Positions 17,876-26,400 of a stretch of DNA of 27,304 nucleotides are shown here, one piece after another; within the stretch, counting starts at the first letter, position 1, and each line of letters opens with the position of its first letter. The translations under genes and the position numbers were made by a program. A model generated the notes under the pieces. That model searched no databases, had not been told where the DNA came from, and saw only the letters and a program-made list of their open reading frames with translations. This DNA comes from DASZZX01 sp036260415 (lineage in GTDB: Bacteria > Actinomycetota > Nitriliruptoria > Nitriliruptorales > JAHWKO01), in contig DASZZX010000363.1 in NCBI GenBank assembly GCA_036260415.1, positions 1 to 27,304 on the forward strand. Direction: 5' to 3'.

Positions 17876-19216
17876 CTACCTGGTGAGCTCGGCGATCGAT
17901 CGCGGCTCGAGAACCGGCTGCCCTCCAGGTGCCGCCACGGCCTGCGGGTACGGCGGGACGTCGAGCGGGCGGACCGGGCGGCGCCGGTAGAGGCGCCGAC
18001 GGACGATTCGTCGGAGCGTTCCCAGGACCGACCGGGACTTGCCGCCGACGTCGAGCTCGCTGATCCAGAAGCGGAACATCGGCATGCGTCGGAACTGCGG
18101 AGCGGCCACCCCAACGGCTCGGCTCGTCACGACCCTGCCCCACACGGATCCCCGGGCCCTCAGCAGGTTCGGCTGCGAGGCGGTCACCACCTGCGGGTCG
18201 GCCCGCTCGAGCAGGAGCGTCCCCGAAGCGCGCGCCTCACGCACGATCTCGCGGCCGCGCTCGGTCCTGACGAGCACGAGGGAACGACCGGGTTCGCCCG
18301 GCGGGATGGGCCGGTACCAGGGATCGCCCACGGAGACGTCGGCCAACTCGCCGGTGTGGTCCGCGCAGACGTGACAGCGCCACGGTCGGTGCTTCTGCAG
18401 GATGTCACCCCAGGATCGCTCGTAGGTCAGCCGGCGGACCTCGGGGTCATCATGGGTGGTCACCTCGGCGGCGCCGGGCCAACCGTTGCCGCGGTACCGC
18501 ACGCTCGCGACCGTGCTGGGGTCCGTCACTCCCATCGCCTGGAGCATCTCGAAGGTGCCGCGCAGCGAGGGGGTGCCGGCGCAGAAGATCGCGATCGTGA
18601 GGCCGAGCCTGTCCGCCAGCGACGGTCGCTGCCGCGCGGCCATGGTGGCGGCGGCCACGTCACAGGGCTTACCGATGAACACGCACGGCGCTGCAGCCCT
18701 CTCGATCAGGTCCAGCCGGTCGCAGGGGCTGGCCGGTGCGTACCGGGACCCGGTCGCCGCCATGAGTTGCGTGCGCGTGCGGCTCATGACGGTGTGGTTC
18801 AGGTAGGGAACATCCGGCCGGGCCGTGATGTGGAGCACCCCGTGCATGCGGCGCCGTTCCAGCGCGTGCAACGCCAGGGCGGTCGCCGCGCCACCGCTGG
18901 AGCCGGCGAAGCGGATCTCGGGGTCTCCCGCGTGGCCCTCCCAGACCTCCAGGACCGGTCCCCACGCGGGCAGGAGCCCCGCCGAGGCACCGGCGGGTGG
19001 GCCTTGGTCGTGGCCGACACCGACGCCGGGGCAGGCCGCCAGTGCTGCGACCGTGGGGAGGGGCCGTCCTCTCGCGTCGGCGACGACGGGGCGACGTCCC
19101 TGGTCGAGGTCGTCGACCATGCGGATGGCGTCGGGCTGCATGTACGCGCAGACACCGCAGCCGGTGCACAGCTGCTTCTCCGCGACGTCACGGATGCCGC
19201 GGATGGCGTCCGTCAC
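17876..19216 (-). CDS. FrhB/FdhB-type iron-sulfur protein (coenzyme F420 hydrogenase/dehydrogenase beta-subunit family)
   Basis: A 446-residue cytoplasmic protein. Cys17, Cys20 and Cys23 in CTGCGVC form the start of a [4Fe-4S] motif, although the usual fourth Cys just after it is replaced (AYMQPDAI). Then come FAGSSGGAATALALHAL, the PCVFIGKPCDVAA region, an IFCAGTPS block, and the family-typical CHVCADHTGELADVSVGDPW. These match FrhB_FdhB N- and C-domains (PF04422 and PF04432). In surface-polysaccharide loci such proteins are regularly paired with pyruvyl transferases, as here, probably as a reductive modifying enzyme; the substrate is unknown. The GTG at 19216 has GGAG 7 bases upstream. It follows the pyruvyl transferase by 31 bp in the same operon. 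Confidence 0.87.
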   Translation of the reverse strand: MTDAIRGIRDVAEKQLCTGCGVCAYMQPDAIRMVDDLDQGRRPVVADARGRPLPTVAALAACPGVGVGHDQGPPAGASAGLLPAWGPVLEVWEGHAGDPEIRFAGSSGGAATALALHALERRRMHGVLHITARPDVPYLNHTVMSRTRTQLMAATGSRYAPASPCDRLDLIERAAAPCVFIGKPCDVAAATMAARQRPSLADRLGLTIAIFCAGTPSLRGTFEMLQAMGVTDPSTVASVRYRGNGWPGAAEVTTHDDPEVRRLTYERSWGDILQKHRPWRCHVCADHTGELADVSVGDPWYRPIPPGEPGRSLVLVRTERGREIVREARASGTLLLERADPQVVTASQPNLLRARGSVWGRVVTSRAVGVAAPQFRRMPMFRFWISELDVGGKSRSVLGTLRRIVRRRLYRRRPVRPLDVPPYPQAVAAPGGQPVLEPRSIAELTR

Positions 19217-19247
19217 CGCCCCGCTCCGGCGCCGCTGACCGTCGCCA

Positions 19248-20564
19248 TCAGGCGGTCCCCACCGGCGCGGCGGCACGCACGATCTCCACCAGTTGCGCCT
19301 CGGCACGTTCGCGGACCGCCGCGGCCTGCGTCAGCAGGTCTGGTCGGACGCTGTCGCGTTCGAGCCACGCGGACCAGACGCGCTCGAAGGCCTGAGCGCT
19401 TGTCAGCTGGCGCAGCTCGACGACCTGCTCGCCCTGACCGCAGGTCTCGAAGACACCGGCCGTCTTCCGGCTGTACGCGAGTCCCACCGTCGCCACGCCG
19501 GAGGACAACGACGCGATCGCGGCGTGCATCCTGGTGCCGCAGAACCAGTCGAGCTGGGCGATCACCCACTTGATCTCCCCGGGTCCGAGTCCGGGAGGCA
19601 CGACCTCGACCCGCTCCCGATGACGCCGTGGCAGCCCGGACCGCAGGTGGGCGATGGCCTGCAGGTCCGACTCGGGCGACGGTCCGACGACGTGCGGGAC
19701 GAGCAGGATGCGCGCATCCGTCCGGGTGAGGAACGTCTCCACGAGTCGCTCGACGAGCACCCCGTACTCGGCGCGCAGATCGAAACGGGCGCCACTCGAG
19801 GGGTCGTTGAACAGCAGCCCGCTGACGTTCAGGCCGACGAGCGGCCCCGGGTGGTCGTGGTGCCGGCCGATCTCGTCGCGCTGTGGGGCGGGAGGCAGCG
19901 ACGGCTCGAGGGCGAAGGCGACGTCCACGCCCTCGTGGTGACGAGCGGGCTCGAAGGCGTCACCGAGGAGATCCTGCAGCGCCAGGAAGCTCCTGGCGTC
20001 CCGAGCCCACGCCGAGTCCGCCGCACGCACCACGGCGGCCGCCGCCGCACGCGACTCCGGCGCTGTGAACGGCCCGTAGGTCTGCGGCAGCAGCACCAGC
20101 CGCCGGCCCAGATCGAGCACCAGCTGCTTCGGAGCCAGTACCCAGTGCAGGCGTCCCGGACCGTACAGGTCACTGAAGCTGTCGCCGCCACTGACGTCGA
20201 GGATCGCATCGGCCGCGAGGATCGCCATCGAGCCCGGGTTGGCCAGGCCGCCGAGTCGTGCCGACAGGCGCATGTTCCACAGGCTCTCACGCCGGTGGTA
20301 CCGGCGAGACAGCCGCGCCCCGCACCGCTGGTAGGACAGCGAGGCCCCGTCCACGCGGAGGGACCGTCGGCTGGCCCCCAGACCGTTGTCGAAGACGGTC
20401 ACCTCGGCACCGGGGAACGTCCGGGCGATCCCCGTGAGGGTCGCGTGGGCCAGCGCGGTTACGCCGAGGTTGCCGCTGTCCTCCGGGGCCCCGAAGAGGC
20501 AGAGGCTCGGCCACGGCCGGGGCTCCGTCTCGGACAGGCCGGTGGGCTGGACCAACGCCGTCAT
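19248..20564 (-). CDS. Polysaccharide pyruvyl transferase family protein
   Basis: A 438-residue protein of the PF04230 family, which transfers pyruvate from phosphoenolpyruvate to form ketals on sugars and adds negative charge. Visible features are the N-terminal FGAPEDSGNLGVTALAHATL (the GNxG start region), DVSGGDSFSDLYGP, LLPQTYGPF, WARDARS, and the C-terminal DWFCGTRMHAAIASLSSGVATVGLAYSRKT with the conserved R-M-H. These are the key family landmarks and appear intact. The ATG at 20564 has AGGGA about 10 bases upstream. It is the middle gene of the Wzz-like / pyruvyl transferase / FrhB-like minus-strand operon. An acidic polysaccharide is implied if it has standard activity. Confidence 0.88.
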   Translation of the reverse strand: MTALVQPTGLSETEPRPWPSLCLFGAPEDSGNLGVTALAHATLTGIARTFPGAEVTVFDNGLGASRRSLRVDGASLSYQRCGARLSRRYHRRESLWNMRLSARLGGLANPGSMAILAADAILDVSGGDSFSDLYGPGRLHWVLAPKQLVLDLGRRLVLLPQTYGPFTAPESRAAAAAVVRAADSAWARDARSFLALQDLLGDAFEPARHHEGVDVAFALEPSLPPAPQRDEIGRHHDHPGPLVGLNVSGLLFNDPSSGARFDLRAEYGVLVERLVETFLTRTDARILLVPHVVGPSPESDLQAIAHLRSGLPRRHRERVEVVPPGLGPGEIKWVIAQLDWFCGTRMHAAIASLSSGVATVGLAYSRKTAGVFETCGQGEQVVELRQLTSAQAFERVWSAWLERDSVRPDLLTQAAAVRERAEAQLVEIVRAAAPVGTA

Positions 20565-20643
20565 GCCGGTCGTTCCCTGCCTGCGTCGTGGACGGCGGGC
20601 CGATGGACGTCGCTGCTCCTGGCAGCGGGTCGCGCGCTGACGG

Positions 20644-22215
20644 TCACGAGCCGGAGGGCGGGGCGTCCGTCCCTGCGGACTGGCGCCACCGGTCGGGGAC
20701 CGCCGGTGCCCCGGAGGGCCCGCCTGCGTCTGCGTCAGCGTCCGTGCCCGACGTCGCAGCGTCGAGCAACCGCTGACTCAGCCAGTCACGGACGCTCGCC
20801 ACGGGATCGCGATCCCACCCCTCGTGCCCGGGAGCGGCCTGCCCCGCGCGGCTGCGCGGCGGCCACGGTTCCGCGTGGGATGCGTGCGACTGGTGACCGT
20901 AGGGACGCGTCGCCGTGGCCGGTGGATCGCCATTGGTCGCTGCAGACGGCGGCGAGAGACGGTCACGGCCTCCGCTCGCGGGCGTGTGGAAGCGGTCTGG
21001 GAAGGTCTGACCGGCGCTCCGGCCGGTGGGTGGCTCCTGCGCCTCGGGGGCCGCACGTGAGGGAGGGTGCTCAATGGACCGGCGGGGCGGCTCGGCAACC
21101 GCCGATCGTCCGACCAGGGGTGGTGAGTTGACCGCGGGGACAGGTGCCGGCTGCCGTTCGTTCCCACGGCGACGCAGACCGCTCTTGATGCTCTCGGCTG
21201 CCACGGCGGCGGCGACCGCCGCTGCGACGCCGAGCGCGAGGACCCCCACCAGACCACGGCTCAAGGTCTTGGTACGGTTCTCCGCCGAGACGGGTGCGAC
21301 CAGCACGTACGCACGCGTCCGGTTGCCCTTGGGAACCCCGATGGCACGCTGGCGGCCCTCGAGCTCCTCGTCCATGACCGTGGCGACGTGGTCGAAGGTC
21401 TCGATGGCGGCACCGGCGGACGGGCCCGTGGTCGTGACGGTGAGCAGCGGTCCACGCCGGTCGACGTCGAGGTCGAACCCGTACCCCCCTCGCTGGCGGA
21501 TCTGCGCGCGTGCCGGATCACCCTCCATGATCTCTTCCACGAGCCGGCCCGAGAACTGCGACGAGCCGAAGAGGTTGGCGCCGATCCCGGGCGAGGACAG
21601 GACGGCCGAGCCGCTGGCGGCGTAACGCGGGCGCTCGTCGGGGCCGGCGACGACCCCGACGGTCGGGGGCCCGGTGACCTCCAGCCCGACACGCTCCTCC
21701 TCAGCCAGTCCCAGAGCCTTCTGACGGAGCTCGACCTCGTCGTCAATGGCCGTGAGGACGTCCTCGGCCAGTCGCACGGCCTCGCCCTCGGCGTCGGCGA
21801 TGGTGGTGACCTCGAGCAGGTCACCGTCCGCCTGCACCGCGTAGGTGGCGGTGGTCCCTGCCTGCAGTCGGGCTCGGAAGGCCTCGCCCTGCACGACGTC
21901 CGCGATCACCGAACCAGCGACCGGTCCTTCCTCGGGGGGGCCGCCCCCGACGAGCACCACCGAGCCGTCGGCTTCGAAGACCGGGTCGGTCCGGCGATGC
22001 ACCTCGTAGGCGGCGGTCGCCGTCAGCGCCAGCAGCGCGAGCACGATCATCCACTGGCGCAGCACGATCCGGATCAGCGTCATCACGTCGAGTGCGGGCG
22101 GAGGGCTGCCGAAGACGTCGTCCGCACGTGCACTCCCCGTCCGCGCCCCGTCGGCGAGCCAACGATCGGAGGCTGCAGCCACGGCGGCCCGGGGATCGCT
22201 CTGGGGTGACCTCAC
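20644..22215 (-). CDS. Wzz-like chain-length determinant with long cytoplasmic tail and no kinase domain
   Basis: A 523-residue protein with the Wzz/capsular co-polymerase topology. An N-terminal cytoplasmic segment contains LDVMTLIRIVLRQW, then TM1 at about residues 53-70. A periplasm-side domain of about 250 residues includes a helical EAVRLAEDVLTAIDDEVELR stretch, and TM2 lies at about 321-341 (GLVGVLALGVAAAVAAAVAA). After TM2 comes a tail of about 180 residues rich in Pro, Ser, Arg and Ala, with no Walker motifs and no Tyr cluster, so there is no built-in BY-kinase. It likely sets polymer length with the Wzy-like protein. It is the first gene of the minus operon; the GTG at 22215 has AGGTG close upstream. 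Divergent from it lies a GT2 gene with two operator-like palindromes between. Confidence 0.82.
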   Translation of the reverse strand: MRSPQSDPRAAVAAASDRWLADGARTGSARADDVFGSPPPALDVMTLIRIVLRQWMIVLALLALTATAAYEVHRRTDPVFEADGSVVLVGGGPPEEGPVAGSVIADVVQGEAFRARLQAGTTATYAVQADGDLLEVTTIADAEGEAVRLAEDVLTAIDDEVELRQKALGLAEEERVGLEVTGPPTVGVVAGPDERPRYAASGSAVLSSPGIGANLFGSSQFSGRLVEEIMEGDPARAQIRQRGGYGFDLDVDRRGPLLTVTTTGPSAGAAIETFDHVATVMDEELEGRQRAIGVPKGNRTRAYVLVAPVSAENRTKTLSRGLVGVLALGVAAAVAAAVAAESIKSGLRRRGNERQPAPVPAVNSPPLVGRSAVAEPPRRSIEHPPSRAAPEAQEPPTGRSAGQTFPDRFHTPASGGRDRLSPPSAATNGDPPATATRPYGHQSHASHAEPWPPRSRAGQAAPGHEGWDRDPVASVRDWLSQRLLDAATSGTDADADAGGPSGAPAVPDRWRQSAGTDAPPSGS

Positions 22216-22282
22216 GACGCACCTGTCTCGCCGACACGGTCATCGGCACGCAACGAGTCTGGCCACGGCCTCGGAAGGCGCA

Positions 22283-22335
22283 CAGGGACACCTGTCCTCC
22301 GGGCGCCGTCGTCGGCGCGGGGACAGGTGTCCCTG
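22283..22335. promoter_or_regulatory. Paired palindromic operator candidate (15-bp inverted repeat, 23-bp spacer)
   Basis: The left arm CAGGGACACCTGTCC (22283-22297) is the exact reverse complement of the right arm GGACAGGTGTCCCTG (22321-22335). Each arm is itself a dyad: GGGACA-CC-TGTCC on the left, and the perfect 14-bp GGGACAGGTGTCCC at 22320-22333 on the right. The pair lies in the 183-bp region between the divergent Wzz-like and GT2 genes, so a terminator is unlikely and two cooperative binding sites are the better reading. The core matches the palindrome at 11642. Confidence 0.65.
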
Positions 22336-22398
22336 GACCGGCCGGGACGGGGTCGGTGACGCTGGCCGCAACCAGCGGACCCGTCGTGAGGGGTCGTG

Positions 22399-23244
22399 AT
22401 GCTGCCGACGGTCGACATCCTCATGATCACCTACCAGCGTGCCCACTACCTGCGCCGCTCGCTGCCACGTCTGCTCGACACCTGTGACGAGACCATGCGC
22501 GTGTGGCTGTGGCACAACGGTGAGGACGACGAGACGCTGTCGGTGGTACGAGCCCACCAGGACCACCCGCGTGTCCATCGCTTCCATCACAGTCGGGAGA
22601 ACCTCCGGCTGACCGCGCCGACCAACTGGCTGTGGACCAACTCGGACGCGCCGTTCGTGGGCAAGGTCGACGACGACTGCCTCGTGGAGGCAGGCTGGGC
22701 AGCACGCCTGCGTGCCGCGCACCTCGACAACCCGTCCTTCGGAGCGATCGCGGCCTGGAGGTTCCCCGACGAGGACTTCGTCCCCCGCCTCGCGAACCGC
22801 AAGATCCGCCGGTTCGAGGGGGGCCACCAGCTCCTCCAGAACTGCTGGGTCCAAGGCAGCAGCTACCTCATGAAGCGCCGCTGCATCGACGACCTCGGCG
22901 CCCTCGTTCCAGGCCAGTCGTTCACCGGCTACTGCATCGAGCTGGCGTACCAGGGATACGTCAACGGCTGGTACTTCCCGTTCATCCGGGAGGACCACAT
23001 GGACGACCCCCGCTCCCCCCACACGAGTCTGAAGACCGACGAGGACCTGCGACGTCATTCCCCGCTGAGCGCGGCCCCGGCCGCGGTGCGCACCCTGCAC
23101 GACTGGGAGCGGCAGCTCAGGCGTTCGGCGCGCACCCTCCAGCGGGCCTCCACCGACCCAAGGCGCTACCGCGGCCTCCAGGGCAAGCTGCTGCGCCCGA
23201 TGCGGCGCGGAGTGAGACGTGCGCTGGCAGCTGTGGGCCGCTGA
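22399..23244 (+). CDS. Glycosyltransferase family 2
   Basis: A 281-residue GT-A enzyme. LPTVDILMITYQRAHYLRRS opens the nucleotide-binding fold, and VDDDC at residues 90-94 is the metal-binding DXD motif. Later conserved-looking blocks are WVQGSSYLMKRRCIDDLG and FIREDHMDDPRSPH, the latter resembling the acceptor loop of this family. The C-terminal 60 residues are basic and may bind membrane. The ATG at 22399 lies 5 bases after GAGGGG; the GTG three bases upstream is too close to it. It is monocistronic as seen, transcribed away from the Wzz-like operon, and probably co-regulated with it through the paired palindromes. Donor sugar is unknown. Confidence 0.88.
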   Translation: MLPTVDILMITYQRAHYLRRSLPRLLDTCDETMRVWLWHNGEDDETLSVVRAHQDHPRVHRFHHSRENLRLTAPTNWLWTNSDAPFVGKVDDDCLVEAGWAARLRAAHLDNPSFGAIAAWRFPDEDFVPRLANRKIRRFEGGHQLLQNCWVQGSSYLMKRRCIDDLGALVPGQSFTGYCIELAYQGYVNGWYFPFIREDHMDDPRSPHTSLKTDEDLRRHSPLSAAPAAVRTLHDWERQLRRSARTLQRASTDPRRYRGLQGKLLRPMRRGVRRALAAVGR

Positions 23245-23265
23245 CCGAAGCGCCCCGGAAGTCCC

Positions 23266-23281
23266 GGATCCCTCAGGATCC
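23266..23281. terminator. Short hairpin after the GT2 gene
   Basis: GGATCC-CTCA-GGATCC forms a 6-bp stem with a 4-base loop, 22 bases after the GT2 stop. It is weak by itself. Confidence 0.3.
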
Positions 23282-23314
23282 ACCGAGCCATGGGCGGCAA
23301 GGCTGGGCAGCCGT

Positions 23315-23334
23315 GGGACAGCTGCCCCTAGGGG
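23315..23334. promoter_or_regulatory. Overlapping palindromes before the giant secreted gene
   Basis: GGGACAGCTGCCCC (23315-23328) is a 6-2-6 dyad with one mismatched pair, resembling the GGGACA-NN-TGTCCC sites at 22.3 kb. It overlaps the perfect palindrome CCCCTAGGGG (23325-23334). Both lie about 85-104 bases upstream of the ATG at 23419. Nothing else is recognised in the 174-bp gap. Confidence 0.35.
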
Positions 23335-23418
23335 TCAGACTCCCGTGGGGTGACCCTGGTCGGACACCGCCGCCATCGCTGGCTGCGCGGATACGGGGTC
23401 GCCGACCAGGCGGGACAC

Positions 23419-26400
23419 ATGCACAAGGTGACAAGTGGTCAGTCGTCGCCACGGTCTGGCACGGAGGCGCCCACCAAGCGGCTGCGGGTGGCGGCGTGGG
23501 GTCTCCTGCTGCCGTTCCTGGCCTCGTTCGTGCTCCCGGCACTTCCCGGAGGTGACGGTGCGCTGGCCGCGTCGAAGTACGACCTCCGGGTGAGCAAGGC
23601 GCTGGACCGATCCGCAGCGGGGCCGCTCCACGGCGCGACGGTCACCGGCAACGCCTACGTGTTCACCGCACCCGACACCGGCGTCAGGCGCGTGTCCTTC
23701 TGGGTGGACGACCCCGCCATGTCCGGTACCCCCCACAGGGTGGAGAAAGGAGCCCCCTTCGACCTCGCTGGGACCGCCAGCGACGGCACCGCCCTGCCCT
23801 ACGACACCACCGCCCTGTCCGACGGCAGCCACACGGTGACCGCCAAGGTCGAACCGAACAAGGGCACGGTCGAGGTCGTCTCGGCGACCTTCACGGTGAA
23901 CAACACCGCTCCCGCCCTCACCTTCACGCCTGCCACGTTGAGCCTGTCCGCGGCCGAGAACGGAACACCCTCACTCGCCACCACCACGGTCGACACCACG
24001 GACGCATCGACCACGAAGGTGGCCCTGGCGTCCAGCGCCGCATGGCTGGCCGTGAACCCCACCTCGACCGGCACTCCCGCGGACGTCACCGTCTCGGCGG
24101 ATCCGGCGGGACTTCCCCCGGGCACGCACACGGCCACGGTCACCGCGACCTCGCCCGGCTACAGCGACGCCGTGCTGGGCGTGACGTTCACCGTCGTGTC
24201 GTCAGGCGGGGGCTACGGGCTGCAGCTCAGCCGCCTGCCGGACCGGTCCTCGCCGGTGCCGCTCGCCGGCCAGACCGTCGCCCAGAACATCTTCGTGTTC
24301 ACCGCACCCGACACCAACGTCACGCGTGTGCGGTTCTGGCTGGACAGCCCCTCCCTGTCGGGCACCCCCGACCGCACCGAGAAGGCGGCCCCCTTCGACC
24401 TCGCCGGCACGGCGTCCGACGGGAGCGCACACCCGTTCGACACGACCACGCTCACCGACGGCAGCCACACGGTGTCCGCCCTGCTCGACCTCCTCGACGG
24501 CACCACCGTCGCCGCGCAGGCCAGCTTCACGGTCAAGAACGACGCGGCACAGATCGTGGCGACCCCGAGCTCGTTGTCGTTCTCCGTGCGACAGGGTGAT
24601 GGTCCCGCGCGGGCCGCCCTCTCGATCGGCACCAGCAACGGCACCGCGGCGAGCTTCACGGCAACGGGGCGAGCGACGTGGCTGACGGTCTCTCCAGCGA
24701 CGGGCACGACGCCAACCGAGCTGACGGTGACGGCGGATCCCGCGGGCCTGCCCTCCGGGACTCACACGTCCTCGGTGACCGTGACCGCCCCCGGCTACAC
24801 CGACGCCCTCGTGCCGGTCAGCCTGTCCGTGCTCGCCGAGAGCTCCACCTACAGCCTGCGGTACAGCACCTCCCCCGATCGCTCGGCGCCAGTTGCCCTG
24901 CACGGCGCCACGGTCGCCGGCCGCGTGCACGTGTTCACCACACCCGACACCAGCGTCAGCAGGGTCCGGTTCTGGATCGACGACCCCGCCACGGCCGGAC
25001 CCCCACACAGCGTCGAGAGCTTCTCCCCGTTCGACCTCAACGGGACCGCCCCCGACGGCACGGCCTTCCCCTACGACACCGCCACGCTCCAGGACGGCAA
25101 CCACACGGTCACCGCCGTCCTCCACCGGACCGACGGCACCACCCACGTGGCGGAGGCGACCTTCGCCGTGGACAACCTGCCGCCCGGTCTCGCCTTCAAC
25201 CCGACCAGCCTGGCGTTCACGCTCGACGTCGGCGGGGCGGCCGCCTCGCAGACGGCCACGTTGAACGTGGACACCGGTGACCCCGCGGCATTCACCATCC
25301 AGAGCAACGCCAGCTGGCTGACCGGCTCACCGAAAACGGGCACGGCCCCGACCCAGATCACCGTCACCGCAGACCCGGCGGGGCTCGGTGCCGGCACCTA
25401 CACCGGCACGCTGACCGCATCCAGCAGCGGGATGACCAGCGGCACGCTGTCGGTCACCGCCACGGTCGGCGACCCCGGCGACTGCCAGCCGCTGGCGTGC
25501 TCGGAGATCCTGGTCCAGCTACCGTACCTACTGACCTTCGACCAGGACCACGGCAAGATCCTCGACGCCAACAGCGTGGGCACCGGGTTCACGTACGTCG
25601 ACCCACCCACCACCGGCACCGGCTACCTGCGCAGCAAGCTCGCCACGAACGCCGGGGCGCTGGCGATCACGACCACGGCTGGCCTCGCGTCGGGATCATC
25701 GAACTCCCAGGACAACGCGCTCGCGGTCGGCATCGACGCTCCCAGTCAGGTCACGGTCCTGTCCACGACGGTGCTGGACCTCCCGGCCGGCACCGGCAAC
25801 TTCGAGCAGGCCGGCCTGTGGTTCGGCAACGACCAGGACAACTACGTCAAGCTGACCGCGCAGTCCGCGTCCACCGGCCCACGCGTGGAGTTCCTGATGG
25901 AGGTGGCCGGAGCCAGGAACAAGGCGTTCCAGAAGAACGTCGTCGGTCTGAGCGGATCCGACGTCACGTTGAAGCTGAAGGCCGTGCCGGCCGACCGCAC
26001 GATCACCGCCAGCTTCAGCGTCAACGGCGGACCGTTCAGCACCCTGGGCACGGTCACGGCACCGGGCGAGTTCTTCAGCTTCGACGCCGCCGGGATCGAC
26101 CCGACGATCGGCACGCGCAGCTTCGGCGGCGTCTTCGCCAGCCACCGCAACGGCCCCGCCCCGCTCGTCTACCGCTTCGACGACTTCAGCGTCACCGCCG
26201 CTCTGGACGAGGTGGTGCCGACCGCCACCGCGTTCGACCGGGTGTCCTTCCCCGTGTCCTTCCCGACCTCGATGGTCTGGGGACCCGACAACCGCCTCTA
26301 CGTCACCGAGCTGTTCGGCAAGATCCATGCGATCACACTCAACCAGCAGAAGCAGGTCGTCGCCGACCAGGTGATCACCACGCTCGGCTCACGTCTCACC

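Noticed and set aside
16358..19573. A 1071-codon open frame on the plus strand
   Set aside because: It overlaps the polymerase in another frame, then runs antisense through the FrhB-like and pyruvyl transferase genes. It is Arg/Pro/Gly-rich with no motif, a typical high-GC shadow.
19293..21131. A 612-codon plus-strand open frame
   Set aside because: It is antisense to the pyruvyl transferase and Wzz-like genes, which have clear family motifs.
23281..23370. Possible c-di-GMP-I riboswitch upstream of the giant secreted gene
   Set aside because: GGCAAGGC and GGGACAGC vaguely recall the conserved GGCAAAGC and GGGACGCAAAGC elements, but the core bases, the tetraloop-receptor arrangement and the closing helix are not met. 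An Infernal search would settle it.
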